Positions 1 through 7,134 of a stretch of DNA of 7,367 nucleotides are shown here, piece by piece (the first letter of the stretch is position 1; each line of letters opens with the position of its first letter). The position numbers and the translations under genes are program-made. This DNA is from an uncultured Fusibacter sp. GTDB lineage: Bacteria > Bacillota > Clostridia > Peptostreptococcales > Acidaminobacteraceae. Below the pieces are notes generated by a model. That model worked only from the letters and a program-made list of their open reading frames with translations, had not been told where the DNA came from and searched no databases. The stretch is taken from NCBI GenBank assembly GCA_937958285.1, contig CALFXQ010000171.1:1-7367 (forward strand), read 5' to 3'.

Positions 1-273
1 GTTTAACCGCTCAACGGTGTATAGATACGTATCTATTGCTGGCGATGTGTCTGAGGCGAGTTCTGATGGCCTCATAAAAGGTACTTCTGCACCGTACTTT
101 AAAGCAACTTGAGCAATCTCTTCATCGTCGGTAGACACCACAACTCGTGTAATCAGTGTTGAAGCGAGTGCTTGTTCTATACTAACGGCAATGAGTGGTT
201 TACCACAAAAGTCGCGTGTGTTTTTTCCGGGCAATCCTTTTGAACCGCCTCTTGCGGGAATAATTGCAAGCAT
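1..273 (-). CDS. CMP-sugar cytidylyltransferase (NeuA/PseF/LegF family), N-terminal part, cut by window edge
   Basis: The first 91 residues of a cytidylyltransferase that transfers CMP from CTP to an acidic sugar (sialic, pseudaminic or legionaminic acid) to give the glycosyltransferase donor in the cytoplasm. The family is shown by the N-terminal nucleotide-binding signature IPARGGSKGLPGKN at residues 5-18, then GKPLI at 24-28, VVVSTDDEEIA at 44-54 and RPSELASDTSPAID at 68-81. About 140 residues should lie beyond base 1. The ATG at 273 has a clear Shine-Dalgarno, AAAGGAG at 279-285, with 5 bases between it and the start. It sits 15 bases after the upstream amidotransferase stop, so it is very probably the same transcript. 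The visible part cannot tell NeuA from PseF or LegF, and a KDO-type enzyme is less likely. Family call is firm; substrate is inferred. Confidence 0.9.
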   Translation of the reverse strand, partial: MLAIIPARGGSKGLPGKNTRDFCGKPLIAVSIEQALASTLITRVVVSTDDEEIAQVALKYGAEVPFMRPSELASDTSPAIDTYLYTVERLN

Positions 274-288
274 AATGACTCCTTTGCT

Positions 289-1554
289 TCAATACGAATA
301 AGACTGTGGATAGCCTTTTCCAATTAGTATATAGTGATCGTCATCTTTATGGGGAACCTGAGGTTCTGTTACTTTGAAGTGACACGCTTCGACTACCGGG
401 AGGGCCGCTGCCTCGCTTTCTTGTCTTGCGAGTTGAACGAGATAATCGCTCGTATAGATCGATGGTTGCATGTACGACTCACGCCAAAATTTAGGGTTGC
501 GATGGTGATTAATCACATACTCAAACCCTTCTTTAGTTATACCCAACCATTGACAGAATAATTCAATAGATTGAGGTTGCTTGAATAAGTTATTCTCGAT
601 TAGAGAAATACCCTCCGAACGCGATAGTCGCTTCAATCGCAATTCCCTTGTGGCATGATCTACCACTTTACCATAGCCATGTTTGGCAAACTTAATGTAG
701 TCGTGAATGTCTGAATAATGAAAGCAATCTACATCGTTATAGGTGTCGAATGTTCTTGTTTGAGACGTTGTTTGGTAGGCGAAATTTTCAATCATAGACT
801 CGTGTTGCTGCTTGGAGTCCCATCTAATATAATTGTTGAGGTATATGCCGCGCACTCCTATTGTCGCTAATTGTCGATCCGAAGGATATAAAAATGGAAT
901 CATATCCTCTTCCTTAATCCCATCTTCAAACCGTATTAAGTCTTCGGCCTCATAGCCCATCAAATCGTGTTCTTTGCGATATTTTCTGGTCATTTCTACT
1001 TCATCGTGATGCGAGAACATACCCACTTGATCAACGCCTTGATGTGCCCCCCATATGATCAATGGAATCTTAAATCTGACAGCCACTTGAACCGGAAATA
1101 CCGTTTGACCCGCAAGACAATGCCAGTACATACTCCCAAAATCCCTCAAAGTGATGCGCGTCAACCGTTTGACAAGTTCAGGATTAACCGTACTTGTTAT
1201 AAGATCGCAATCGAACTGTATTCTTAAATTTGCTAAATTTCTGATGCCCAGAGGTGTATTGTAATGCTTGTTATAGGTGACCAGCAAAGGATTCATGCCA
1301 TACTTATTCTTGATTAAATCTACAATAAAGTAAGAGTCGCGCGCGCCACTCACAGGAATTATACAGTCGTAATTTGTCTGGCTTCGGTTTTTGTAGCTAT
1401 CGAGAATCTTTTTTAGCTTTTTCGCTTTCTTTTGCCAATCGATTTCGTCTTTTTCTTCGTGAACTCTACACCCACTGCAAACACCTTCATCGTCAAATGT
1501 AAGATGAAGAGGATGCTCTGATGTATAAAAACAACGCTTACAATACTTTATCAT
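289..1554 (-). CDS. Divergent N-acetyl sugar amidotransferase (WbpG/PseA-like), SGARDS P-loop variant
   Basis: A 421-residue cytoplasmic protein of the ATP-pyrophosphatase superfamily. Known members (WbpG, PseA) use ATP and ammonia to turn a sugar N-acetyl group into an acetamidino group. An N-terminal zinc-ribbon-like motif has Cys5/Cys8 and Cys26/Cys29. The PP-loop follows at IIPVSGARDS, residues 65-74, where the usual second Gly of SGGxDS is Ala71. Further blocks are LLVTYNKHYNTP, GQTVFPVQ, LIIWGAHQG and a polar stretch rich in His, Glu and Arg (FSHHDEVEMTRKYRKEHD). The ATG at 1554 has AGAGG at 1561-1565, 6 bases upstream, and follows the HisF-like stop by 15 bases. It is a clear but diverged paralogue of the amidotransferase at 3050-4180: same Cys pairs and PP-loop order, different substrate region. 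It may act on a second position or sugar, or carry a related amidation. Family call is firm; reaction is inferred. Confidence 0.85.
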   Translation of the reverse strand: MIKYCKRCFYTSEHPLHLTFDDEGVCSGCRVHEEKDEIDWQKKAKKLKKILDSYKNRSQTNYDCIIPVSGARDSYFIVDLIKNKYGMNPLLVTYNKHYNTPLGIRNLANLRIQFDCDLITSTVNPELVKRLTRITLRDFGSMYWHCLAGQTVFPVQVAVRFKIPLIIWGAHQGVDQVGMFSHHDEVEMTRKYRKEHDLMGYEAEDLIRFEDGIKEEDMIPFLYPSDRQLATIGVRGIYLNNYIRWDSKQQHESMIENFAYQTTSQTRTFDTYNDVDCFHYSDIHDYIKFAKHGYGKVVDHATRELRLKRLSRSEGISLIENNLFKQPQSIELFCQWLGITKEGFEYVINHHRNPKFWRESYMQPSIYTSDYLVQLARQESEAAALPVVEACHFKVTEPQVPHKDDDHYILIGKGYPQSYSY

Positions 1555-1569
1555 ACCTCACCTCTACAC

Positions 1570-2439
1570 TTAGATGACTTCCTCTTCAATTCGTTCGAAC
1601 AGCATATCTCTTAATACATCATCGTCTAGTTTTTTTAAGCGGTCACATGCATCAAAGTCGTGCGCTAAATAATCATAGCTTTGGTCGAGCCTAATATCTC
1701 CTCTACCTGCTAACTGGGATTTTATTGTCATCACGGAGTGTTCTACAAAATGCAACTTATTGCCAATTGCAGCGACCTGTGCCTCTGTTCCTTCGAATAG
1801 AAGTTCAAGATGCTTCACCGCACCATAACCCCCTAGAGGTATTACAGGTACGGATACACGTTCAATAACCCTTTTCACCAATTCTAAATCATAGCCTGAA
1901 TATTGACCATCACAGTGGACACTGTTGATTAACCACTCACCTATGCCTCTCTTTGTGAGATCTTCTAAGCGAGATAGCCAATCCTCAGAAATCGCTCCTT
2001 GTCGTTTAATATAATCATATCGATAGTATTGCTCACCCATTTTTACAATGTCCATTGAGCCAATTAGACATTGATTTCCAAAGATATTCGCAGCTTCTTC
2101 TACTAGCTGGGTATGGGTTATAAGACCCTGGTTTATGATTACTTTGTCTGCTCCACTACTGAGTAGTTTTCTAATATGTTCAACCTTCTGTATACCGCCG
2201 CCAACGGCAATAGGCACCTGCGCGTGCCTTGCGCACTGGCGGATACCCGAATAGTTTGGTTCTTTGCCAGTACGTGTCGCCATTAAATCTAAGATTGCGA
2301 TTTCGTCGATGCCCCATCGGTTTAAATACTCCACAGCGATTTCCAAACGCCCGACAGGCAAATAGCGATTAAATCCAATACTTTGTACCACAATACCATC
2401 AATTGTCGGGAGTGCCGCTACTAAGCGCTTTTTTAACAT
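1570..2439 (-). CDS. hisF: HisF-like acetamidino-modification protein (AglZ/HisF2/WbuZ type)
   Basis: A 289-residue (beta/alpha)8 barrel related to the synthase subunit of imidazole glycerol phosphate synthase. Here it probably serves sugar amidination, partnering HisH to pass glutamine-derived ammonia to an amidotransferase. Visible HisF blocks are the N-terminal strand LKKRLVAAL, VGGGI at 79-83, GADKVIINQ at 96-104, SMDIVK at 128-133 with Asp130, CDGQYSGYDLEL at 176-187 and VPVIPLGGYG at 197-206. Compared from memory with Thermotoga HisF, Asp11 is Pro11 and Lys19 is Gln19, which argues against making the histidine intermediate. The gate residues Arg5, Glu46, Lys99 and Glu168 remain. Length exceeds the usual ~250 residues because of an acidic tail from about 252. 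The ATG overlaps the HisH end by 7 bases, with GGGAGAGG at 2447-2454 inside HisH. The symbol denotes family only; a housekeeping role in histidine synthesis is unlikely in this context. Confidence 0.87.
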   Translation of the reverse strand: MLKKRLVAALPTIDGIVVQSIGFNRYLPVGRLEIAVEYLNRWGIDEIAILDLMATRTGKEPNYSGIRQCARHAQVPIAVGGGIQKVEHIRKLLSSGADKVIINQGLITHTQLVEEAANIFGNQCLIGSMDIVKMGEQYYRYDYIKRQGAISEDWLSRLEDLTKRGIGEWLINSVHCDGQYSGYDLELVKRVIERVSVPVIPLGGYGAVKHLELLFEGTEAQVAAIGNKLHFVEHSVMTIKSQLAGRGDIRLDQSYDYLAHDFDACDRLKKLDDDVLRDMLFERIEEEVI

Positions 2440-3053
2440 GATTCAACCTCTCCCAAGATGCCTCTAAGCAATCTCAAACCATTCTTTGAGCTCTTTTCTG
2501 GGTGAAACTGCAGACCAATAATATTTTCCTTTTGAACTACGGCAACAACAGGTTCTCCATAATTAACAATCGCTTTTACATGGTCCTTATTGTCTACATT
2601 GAAGTGATAGCTGTGATCGAAGTAAAAGTCTGGTTTATCGGGTAGTTTTTTAAAAATTGGGTCATTTTGGCAGTGCACCTCATTCCACCCTACATGAGGA
2701 ATCGCAACACCCATATCCTCACGAAACCTTATCACAGAACCTGGAATCCAACCTAAGCCGATTGTATATCCATTTTCATAGGAATCGGAGGCCAATAGCT
2801 GCATGCCTAAACAAATCCCGACAATGGGCTTTTGCTTGCCAACAACACATGTATTTAGATGATCAATTAAATTATAGTGATTAAGCTTGTGCATCGCTTC
2901 ATTAAAGGCGCCTACACCTGGCAATATCAAGCAATCTGCAGCTGAAATCTCCTTCGCATCGCGGGTTATTTTATATCTGTACCCTAAAAGCTCAAGCGCT
3001 CGTCCCACAGACGCGGTATTTCCCAAATCATAATCAATAATAGCGATATTCAT
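2433..3053 (-). CDS. hisH: HisH-type glutamine amidotransferase subunit (amidination-associated paralogue)
   Basis: A 206-residue class I (triad) glutaminase that hydrolyses glutamine and supplies ammonia to a HisF-type partner. The N-terminus IAIIDYDLGNTASV, the oxyanion-loop motif LPGVGAF at 44-50, the nucleophile elbow GICLGMQ with Cys81, and QFHPEKS with His184 and Glu186 give the full triad at near-standard length. It looks catalytically intact. The ATG overlaps the preceding amidotransferase stop by 4 bases (ATGA, 3050-3053). Its own Shine-Dalgarno is poorly placed (GAAGG only 3 bases away), so translation is probably coupled. The hisF-like gene overlaps its end. Between two sugar amidotransferases and with no other histidine genes, it is best read as the ammonia source for acetamidino-sugar formation, as for the wbpG-hisH-hisF set of Pseudomonas aeruginosa. 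The symbol denotes family. Confidence 0.92.
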   Translation of the reverse strand: MNIAIIDYDLGNTASVGRALELLGYRYKITRDAKEISAADCLILPGVGAFNEAMHKLNHYNLIDHLNTCVVGKQKPIVGICLGMQLLASDSYENGYTIGLGWIPGSVIRFREDMGVAIPHVGWNEVHCQNDPIFKKLPDKPDFYFDHSYHFNVDNKDHVKAIVNYGEPVVAVVQKENIIGLQFHPEKSSKNGLRLLRGILGEVESC

Positions 3054-4180
3054 AGACCTTCACCCACTTTGAATTTTGGAATATAGTGGCCGAGTGCTCT
3101 TTTCTCGAATAAATCCTCATTTACGAATGTATCTACCGTATTCCAAAAGGCAATTTCATCAATGCCAATATAGTCGCAAAATGACTGAATATATACCGAA
3201 CCCGCCTTGCCATCGAAGTTCTTAACAACCTCGATCGCTTCTTCGCGCGTTTTTCTACCCCATCGGATTTCTTCATTCATATATTCCGTTGTAAGCCCGA
3301 AACCAAATTTATAGTACTTAATCATCTGATTCAAGCCAACCCAATCTTCATCGATTCTGGCAACACCGTATATATCACCTGTGTTCTCTGCCACATCTGT
3401 GCGAATGTCTAAGCCCCGAAGCGTAGAAAAGACCCCATTGTTAACCAATGACCAATCCTTCATAAAATAGCCCAAGTAGACGATTCTAAGGTTAGCTGCT
3501 TCCATATCTCGAAGTGGAGGATACTGATATTGAAGCAATTGCTTCGGTTCGAAACCAAGTTCTAACATCCAATCAATCGCACCACCAGCAAGGGTATTGA
3601 TATTTCTCAGTTGATTGCCATCACTGCCGTCTTTTCCTAGCGCTCCAAGTTCACCCAATTGCAACGCTGGGTTTTCACCCCACCAAATAAGAGGAATTTG
3701 ATAGGCGATTGCGAGTCTTGGAACGGAGCTGAACAAGGCCATTTCAGTGGCCTTCGCCCAATTGCAATACTTAAAGAATGACGCTTTGATTAAGCTTTTC
3801 CACACCTTTGGACTCAAACTGACCGTTATACAATCGAAGCCTAAGGCAATCATATTTGATATATTTAGTGCACCGCGTTCACTTAGTTGTTCAGGTGGAT
3901 AAGATAAACACACCAGCAGTGGTTTCATGCCCAGTACATCTTTTACAAAGGTGGCTTGTTTTAATGAATCTTTACCTCCACTAACGCCAATGATGCAATC
4001 GTAACCCGATTGATTATTCGCTTTTCCGAAGTCGACGATTTCGTGAAGGTGTTTGTATCTATCATGCCAATCTACATGTTTTAGTGACTCAAAATAATCA
4101 CACGCAGGGCAAATACCCGCATCGTTAAAAATGATGTTAGGTCTTGTATTTGGTTGGAGACAGGTTTTGCAATAATGCAT
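3050..4180 (-). CDS. N-acetyl sugar amidotransferase (WbpG/PseA family), canonical SGGKDS
   Basis: A 376-residue ATP-PPase-type enzyme, the expected catalytic partner of the HisH-HisF pair that follows. The family converts an N-acetyl group on a sugar to acetamidino using ATP and ammonia. Cys4/Cys7 and Cys24/Cys27 form a zinc-ribbon-like N-terminus (HYCKTCLQPNTRP, then GICPACD). The PP-loop is canonical, VSGGKDSLKQA at 66-76, followed by LLVCLSYPPEQ and, mid-protein, IPLIWWGENPALQLGE. The C-terminal part has MIKYYKFGFG and a charged helix (RWGRKTREEA). The ATG at 4180 has GAGG at 4188-4191, 7 bases upstream, and lies 32 bases after the GNAT stop. Its TGA overlaps the HisH ATG by 4 bases. Gene order amidotransferase-hisH-hisF matches known wbpG-type modules. 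Whether the substrate is a nucleotide sugar, a free acidic sugar or a CMP-sugar cannot be read from sequence. Confidence 0.92.
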   Translation of the reverse strand: MHYCKTCLQPNTRPNIIFNDAGICPACDYFESLKHVDWHDRYKHLHEIVDFGKANNQSGYDCIIGVSGGKDSLKQATFVKDVLGMKPLLVCLSYPPEQLSERGALNISNMIALGFDCITVSLSPKVWKSLIKASFFKYCNWAKATEMALFSSVPRLAIAYQIPLIWWGENPALQLGELGALGKDGSDGNQLRNINTLAGGAIDWMLELGFEPKQLLQYQYPPLRDMEAANLRIVYLGYFMKDWSLVNNGVFSTLRGLDIRTDVAENTGDIYGVARIDEDWVGLNQMIKYYKFGFGLTTEYMNEEIRWGRKTREEAIEVVKNFDGKAGSVYIQSFCDYIGIDEIAFWNTVDTFVNEDLFEKRALGHYIPKFKVGEGL

Positions 4181-4212
4181 ACTCGCACCTCGACTTAAAT
4201 TTGTGGTTCGGG

Positions 4213-4764
4213 CTATGCTTCCACTGAAAAGGCATATTCCTCTCTCAATAAACCATATTCAATAATATCAATATACTGGGCATTCTTAAATGCAGCTTGT
4301 CGCCTTATACCTTCACGCTTAAAACCTAGCTTTTCGCCAATTTTTTGCATGCCTATGTTGGATGAGAATGTGCCCATGCCAATTCTATGAAGCTGCAAAG
4401 ACTTGAATGCATGTTCAACGACTAAGCGGCAAGCACTGTATCCATATCCTTTATGCCACTGATTGTGTTCACCAATAACAATTGTTAACTCAGCTGATCT
4501 ATTGATCCAATCTATTCCACTTAAGGCAATGTTGCCAACATGAATGCCCGTTATTCGATCTACAATTGCCAAAACCAATTGTGACCGATCACTATTGGCA
4601 TTTTCAATATATGCCTCTAGTTGTCTTAGTGTTAACGGAAAGCGATGATGATTGTTTCCTCTACACACCTCTTCGCTGTCAAACCAATGGGGATAGCCAC
4701 CATTCAAATCCTCAACCGTTAATGGTCTAAGTGTTACGATCTCATTAGCAAGAAAGCTTCTCAC
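4213..4764 (-). CDS. GNAT N-acetyltransferase (RimJ/RimL-like), probable sugar amine acetyltransferase
   Basis: A 183-residue cytoplasmic acyl-CoA transferase of the GNAT fold. Visible features are the N-terminal VTLRPLTVEDL at 10-20, beta-strand segment AELTIVIGEH at 91-100, the acetyl-CoA pyrophosphate loop WHKGYGYSA at 103-111, and the C-terminal NIGMQKIGEKLGFKREG at 136-152. Placed directly after a sugar aminotransferase and overlapping it, it probably acylates the amine that enzyme installs, the role of PseH or LegH in nonulosonic acid pathways. The start is GTG at 4764, in a 4-base GTGA overlap with the aminotransferase stop. AGAGGAG at 4773-4779 sits 8 bases upstream, and no in-frame ATG appears before about residue 130, so GTG is well supported. 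The acyl group and exact sugar are unknown. It could instead be an unrelated protein acetyltransferase, but context argues against that. Confidence 0.88.
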   Translation of the reverse strand: MRSFLANEIVTLRPLTVEDLNGGYPHWFDSEEVCRGNNHHRFPLTLRQLEAYIENANSDRSQLVLAIVDRITGIHVGNIALSGIDWINRSAELTIVIGEHNQWHKGYGYSACRLVVEHAFKSLQLHRIGMGTFSSNIGMQKIGEKLGFKREGIRRQAAFKNAQYIDIIEYGLLREEYAFSVEA

Positions 4765-6068
4765 GCATTGAGCTCCTCTCTGTACTTGTGTACTTTAAGT
4801 ATCGCTTCAACAAAATCATCCAAATCCCTTTGACTCATAGGTGGTCTCATATATTCATGAGATACAAGTGTCTTAAAGTGCAAATCTTCACATACAGGAC
4901 AGAGCCCCTTTGAATAGTCGAAAACCTTGTCAACATATGGGGATTTAAATGGGAATCCTTCATGCCCCATCGCTATCTGTTTTTGAAAGAGCGGCAATAA
5001 ATAAATAGGTTTTACATAGCCCAGAGATACATTGATGCCTTCGGATTCTCTAAGGGCAATCGGCATTAGTTCTGCTTTCACAGCTTCAAAAAAACGATTC
5101 CGAGAAAGACCCGCCAGCGTTTCATCAAAGCGCATTGCATGCTTATAGTACACATGTTTCATGCCTGGTTGAACATATGGCATGGACAAGTAAGGTATAT
5201 GCTTGAGTTTCTCTTCTATATATTGCACATTCTTTATTCTTTGCTCAATAAGATCATCCATTTTTTCAAGCTGTACCCGTGCGATTGTCGCCTCAATTTC
5301 AGTCATTCTAAAGTTAAAACCAATCATGTTCACCAAGTTCTCATAACCCATGCCCTCAACAACCGCTTCTGCGTGATTGCGAATAAGACGCATGCGCATT
5401 GCATATTCTGCGTTATCTGTGACCACAACGCCACCCTCGCCACTGTGTATATGTTTGTGGTAGTTTAGCGAGAAAACGCCAATATCTCCTAGTGTTCCCG
5501 CCATCTTATCATGCCACATTGCACCCGGCGCTTGCGACGCATCTTCTATTACTGGTATGCCGTACTCCTTGGCAATTGCATTAATAGGTTCGTGATCGTA
5601 GATTTGTCCAAATAGGTCAACGACAATAATTGCCTTAGTCTTTGCTGTGATGCACTTTCGTATTGATTCGGGATCCATATTATAGGTGTGGGCATCAATA
5701 TCTGCAAACACAGGGATCGCACCATAAAATAGTGGTGCTGTAGCAGAAATTGTCATGGAGTATGGGCCTACAATTACTTCATCACCAGGGGAGATGCCAA
5801 TTGCCCCGAGGGCTGCAATCAAGCCAGATGTAGCTGAGTTCATGGCAATTGCATGCTCGCTTTGATATCTTTGCGACCAGGCCAACTCCAAAGCGCGTAC
5901 GGCTTCTCCGCCGTTAAAGTCAGGATGCCAGCCGCCGATGAATTTTGAGAGTACACCCGTTCTCATGGTCTCGACCACAGCCTCTATTTCTGACTCATCA
6001 ATATATTTATAGGCAGGAAACAAATCCTTTCTAGTGCGTTCTCCTCCGAATATTGCAAGTTTACTCAT
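4761..6068 (-). CDS. DegT/DnrJ/EryC1/StrS-family PLP-dependent sugar aminotransferase
   Basis: A 435-residue fold-type I PLP enzyme that moves an amino group, usually from glutamate or glutamine, to a keto sugar. It shows NSATSGL at 77-83 (cofactor phosphate contact), IEDASQAPGA at 174-183 (Asp176 to the pyridine nitrogen, Gln179), and SLNYHKHIHSGEGG at 200-213 with Lys205 as the expected Schiff-base lysine. NFRMTEIEA at 252-260 is the family's conserved block. It is longer than PseC, LegC or WlbE-type enzymes (about 360-390). The extra length lies mainly in the region of residues 330-410, reminiscent of scyllo-inosose or AHBA-type members, so the substrate is uncertain. The ATG has an ideal AGGAGG 5 bases upstream and lies 13 bases after the preceding gene's stop. 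Its stop overlaps the acetyltransferase start, suggesting coupled amination then acylation. Confidence 0.93.
   Translation of the reverse strand: MSKLAIFGGERTRKDLFPAYKYIDESEIEAVVETMRTGVLSKFIGGWHPDFNGGEAVRALELAWSQRYQSEHAIAMNSATSGLIAALGAIGISPGDEVIVGPYSMTISATAPLFYGAIPVFADIDAHTYNMDPESIRKCITAKTKAIIVVDLFGQIYDHEPINAIAKEYGIPVIEDASQAPGAMWHDKMAGTLGDIGVFSLNYHKHIHSGEGGVVVTDNAEYAMRMRLIRNHAEAVVEGMGYENLVNMIGFNFRMTEIEATIARVQLEKMDDLIEQRIKNVQYIEEKLKHIPYLSMPYVQPGMKHVYYKHAMRFDETLAGLSRNRFFEAVKAELMPIALRESEGINVSLGYVKPIYLLPLFQKQIAMGHEGFPFKSPYVDKVFDYSKGLCPVCEDLHFKTLVSHEYMRPPMSQRDLDDFVEAILKVHKYREELNA
4773..4779 (-). promoter_or_regulatory. Ribosome binding site deciding a GTG start
   Basis: AGAGGAG read on the minus strand, 8 bases before the GTG at 4764 and inside the last codons of the aminotransferase gene. 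It supports GTG as the true start of the acetyltransferase, for which no nearby in-frame ATG exists. Confidence 0.75.
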
Positions 6069-6073
6069 ATGTA

Positions 6074-6079
6074 CCTCCT
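6074..6079 (-). promoter_or_regulatory. Ideal Shine-Dalgarno for the sugar aminotransferase
   Basis: A full AGGAGG consensus on the minus strand, 5 bases before the ATG at 6068. It lies in the 13-base gap after the upstream stop. It is the strongest ribosome binding site in the window and suggests independent, efficient initiation on this gene. Confidence 0.8.
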
Positions 6080-6081
6080 AT

Positions 6082-7134
6082 TTAGCATCGCGTATTTACA
6101 GCGGTAATAATCTTATCGACAATATTTTTGCACCCTTTGTCTACAATGCCCAACATCTGTTTTATTTCTGTTTCACTCGGCTGTTTTCTTAGAATGTCAT
6201 CAATTTCTACAGGTGTCGATGCAGTGATCTTAAAGCCTAGTTTTTCCAATGTTGAATACTCATTAAACGCTGCATTTGGAATCACAGAACACACCCTTTT
6301 ACCAAGAAGTAGCGCTTCAATAAGAGCTGTTGTCAAAGTCCCAAATACAATATCACTCTTCTGAATAAGTTCTATCGAATCCGTATCGACAAGATGTAAG
6401 GATTGTTCGCCAATCTTACTTTTGTCAATCTGTTGCTTGGGGTGGGCCTTTAGCAGTAGCATGTTATTGTGAGCATCACCCTCATTCCATTTGGAAATCA
6501 TCGCAATCACATCGTATTCATCGAATCCAAAACGCTCGCGAGTGTTATAAAGAGCGTCTAAAGGCTCGCTCATCAGCGCAATATTCTTTGGTTTCTCGAT
6601 ATTACTACCATCCCTGAGTGCCGATAACCCTTCAAAATGAGGATTCCCATAAATCAACATTTTTTCTTTAGGCACACCTACTTTTATCATATCAGTGTAG
6701 GCGAGATCGTTCATCACAAAGATAATGTCTGGGTAACATGATTTAATATTCTCTACACCTAACGTTTGAAAAGAATCGCCTTCGACCACTTCTAAAAATC
6801 GCCTGGCGTAATTGCCCCAATAGTCTAGCACCGCAAAGGATTTAACACCCCTTGACCGCGCTTCTTTCCAAAGAGCAACTTCTATTCTATCGAATGCACT
6901 TGTTCCAGTAATAATGCCAGTAGGACTATAAGCTTGAAAGAAGTCATCGTAATGAACGATAGAATCGACAATCCATGTATCTAAGCACTTAACTTGTATC
7001 CCTTTAGCCTTTGCAAATGCTTCACGATGCGAGGGCACAAAGAAGTGCACGTCAAGTCCCATGTCCTTCATTTGCAAAAAAATTGGTGAAATTGCATTGA
7101 TACCGCCTGGATCAGACCCAATAAATAGCCACAT
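6082..7134 (-). CDS. GT-B-like polysaccharide biosynthesis protein of unknown activity
   Basis: A 350-residue protein that I cannot assign to a characterised enzyme. It looks like a two-domain GT-B fold. An N-terminal Rossmann-like start WLFIGSDPGGINAISP (2-17) is followed by GTSAFDR (77-83) and DYWGNYARRF (104-113). A linker YGNPHFE (162-168) leads to a C-terminal domain with LLLKAHPKQ (226-234) and DIVFGTLTTALIEALLLGK (261-279), the sort of block that binds a nucleotide or phosphate in glycosyltransferases, UDP-GlcNAc 2-epimerases and CDP-glycerol transferases. There is no signal peptide or membrane helix. The ATG at 7134 is preferred: it overlaps the upstream stop as TAATG and has GGAGAG at 8 bases. 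A TTG at 7161 would add nine residues but lies inside the upstream gene. It could be a glycosyltransferase, a sugar hydrolase in the PseG position, or a noncatalytic relative. Confidence 0.8.
   Translation of the reverse strand: MWLFIGSDPGGINAISPIFLQMKDMGLDVHFFVPSHREAFAKAKGIQVKCLDTWIVDSIVHYDDFFQAYSPTGIITGTSAFDRIEVALWKEARSRGVKSFAVLDYWGNYARRFLEVVEGDSFQTLGVENIKSCYPDIIFVMNDLAYTDMIKVGVPKEKMLIYGNPHFEGLSALRDGSNIEKPKNIALMSEPLDALYNTRERFGFDEYDVIAMISKWNEGDAHNNMLLLKAHPKQQIDKSKIGEQSLHLVDTDSIELIQKSDIVFGTLTTALIEALLLGKRVCSVIPNAAFNEYSTLEKLGFKITASTPVEIDDILRKQPSETEIKQMLGIVDKGCKNIVDKIITAVNTRC

Noticed and set aside
334..561. Plus-strand open frames at 334-561, 967-1227 and 2657-2884
   Set aside because: Each is internal and antisense to a gene with clear family motifs, and none has a recognisable product.
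1333..1362. SGARDS as a sign of a decaying pseudogene
   Set aside because: The frame is intact over 421 codons with a good ribosome binding site, and the Cys pairs and PP-loop Asp and Ser are kept.
1570..3053. A histidine biosynthesis operon fragment (hisH-hisF)
   Set aside because: No hisA, hisI, hisB or other histidine genes adjoin, the neighbours are sugar amidotransferases, and the HisF-like protein lacks Asp11 and Lys19.
5139..5468. Open frame of 109 codons on the plus strand, rich in hydrophobic, His and Cys residues
   Set aside because: It is opposite the conserved aminotransferase coding sequence. The hydrophobic look is a by-product of the reverse complement of that gene.
6128..6364. 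Open frame of 78 codons on the plus strand
   Set aside because: It lies wholly inside the well-supported minus-strand GT-B-like gene and its product shows no recognisable domain.
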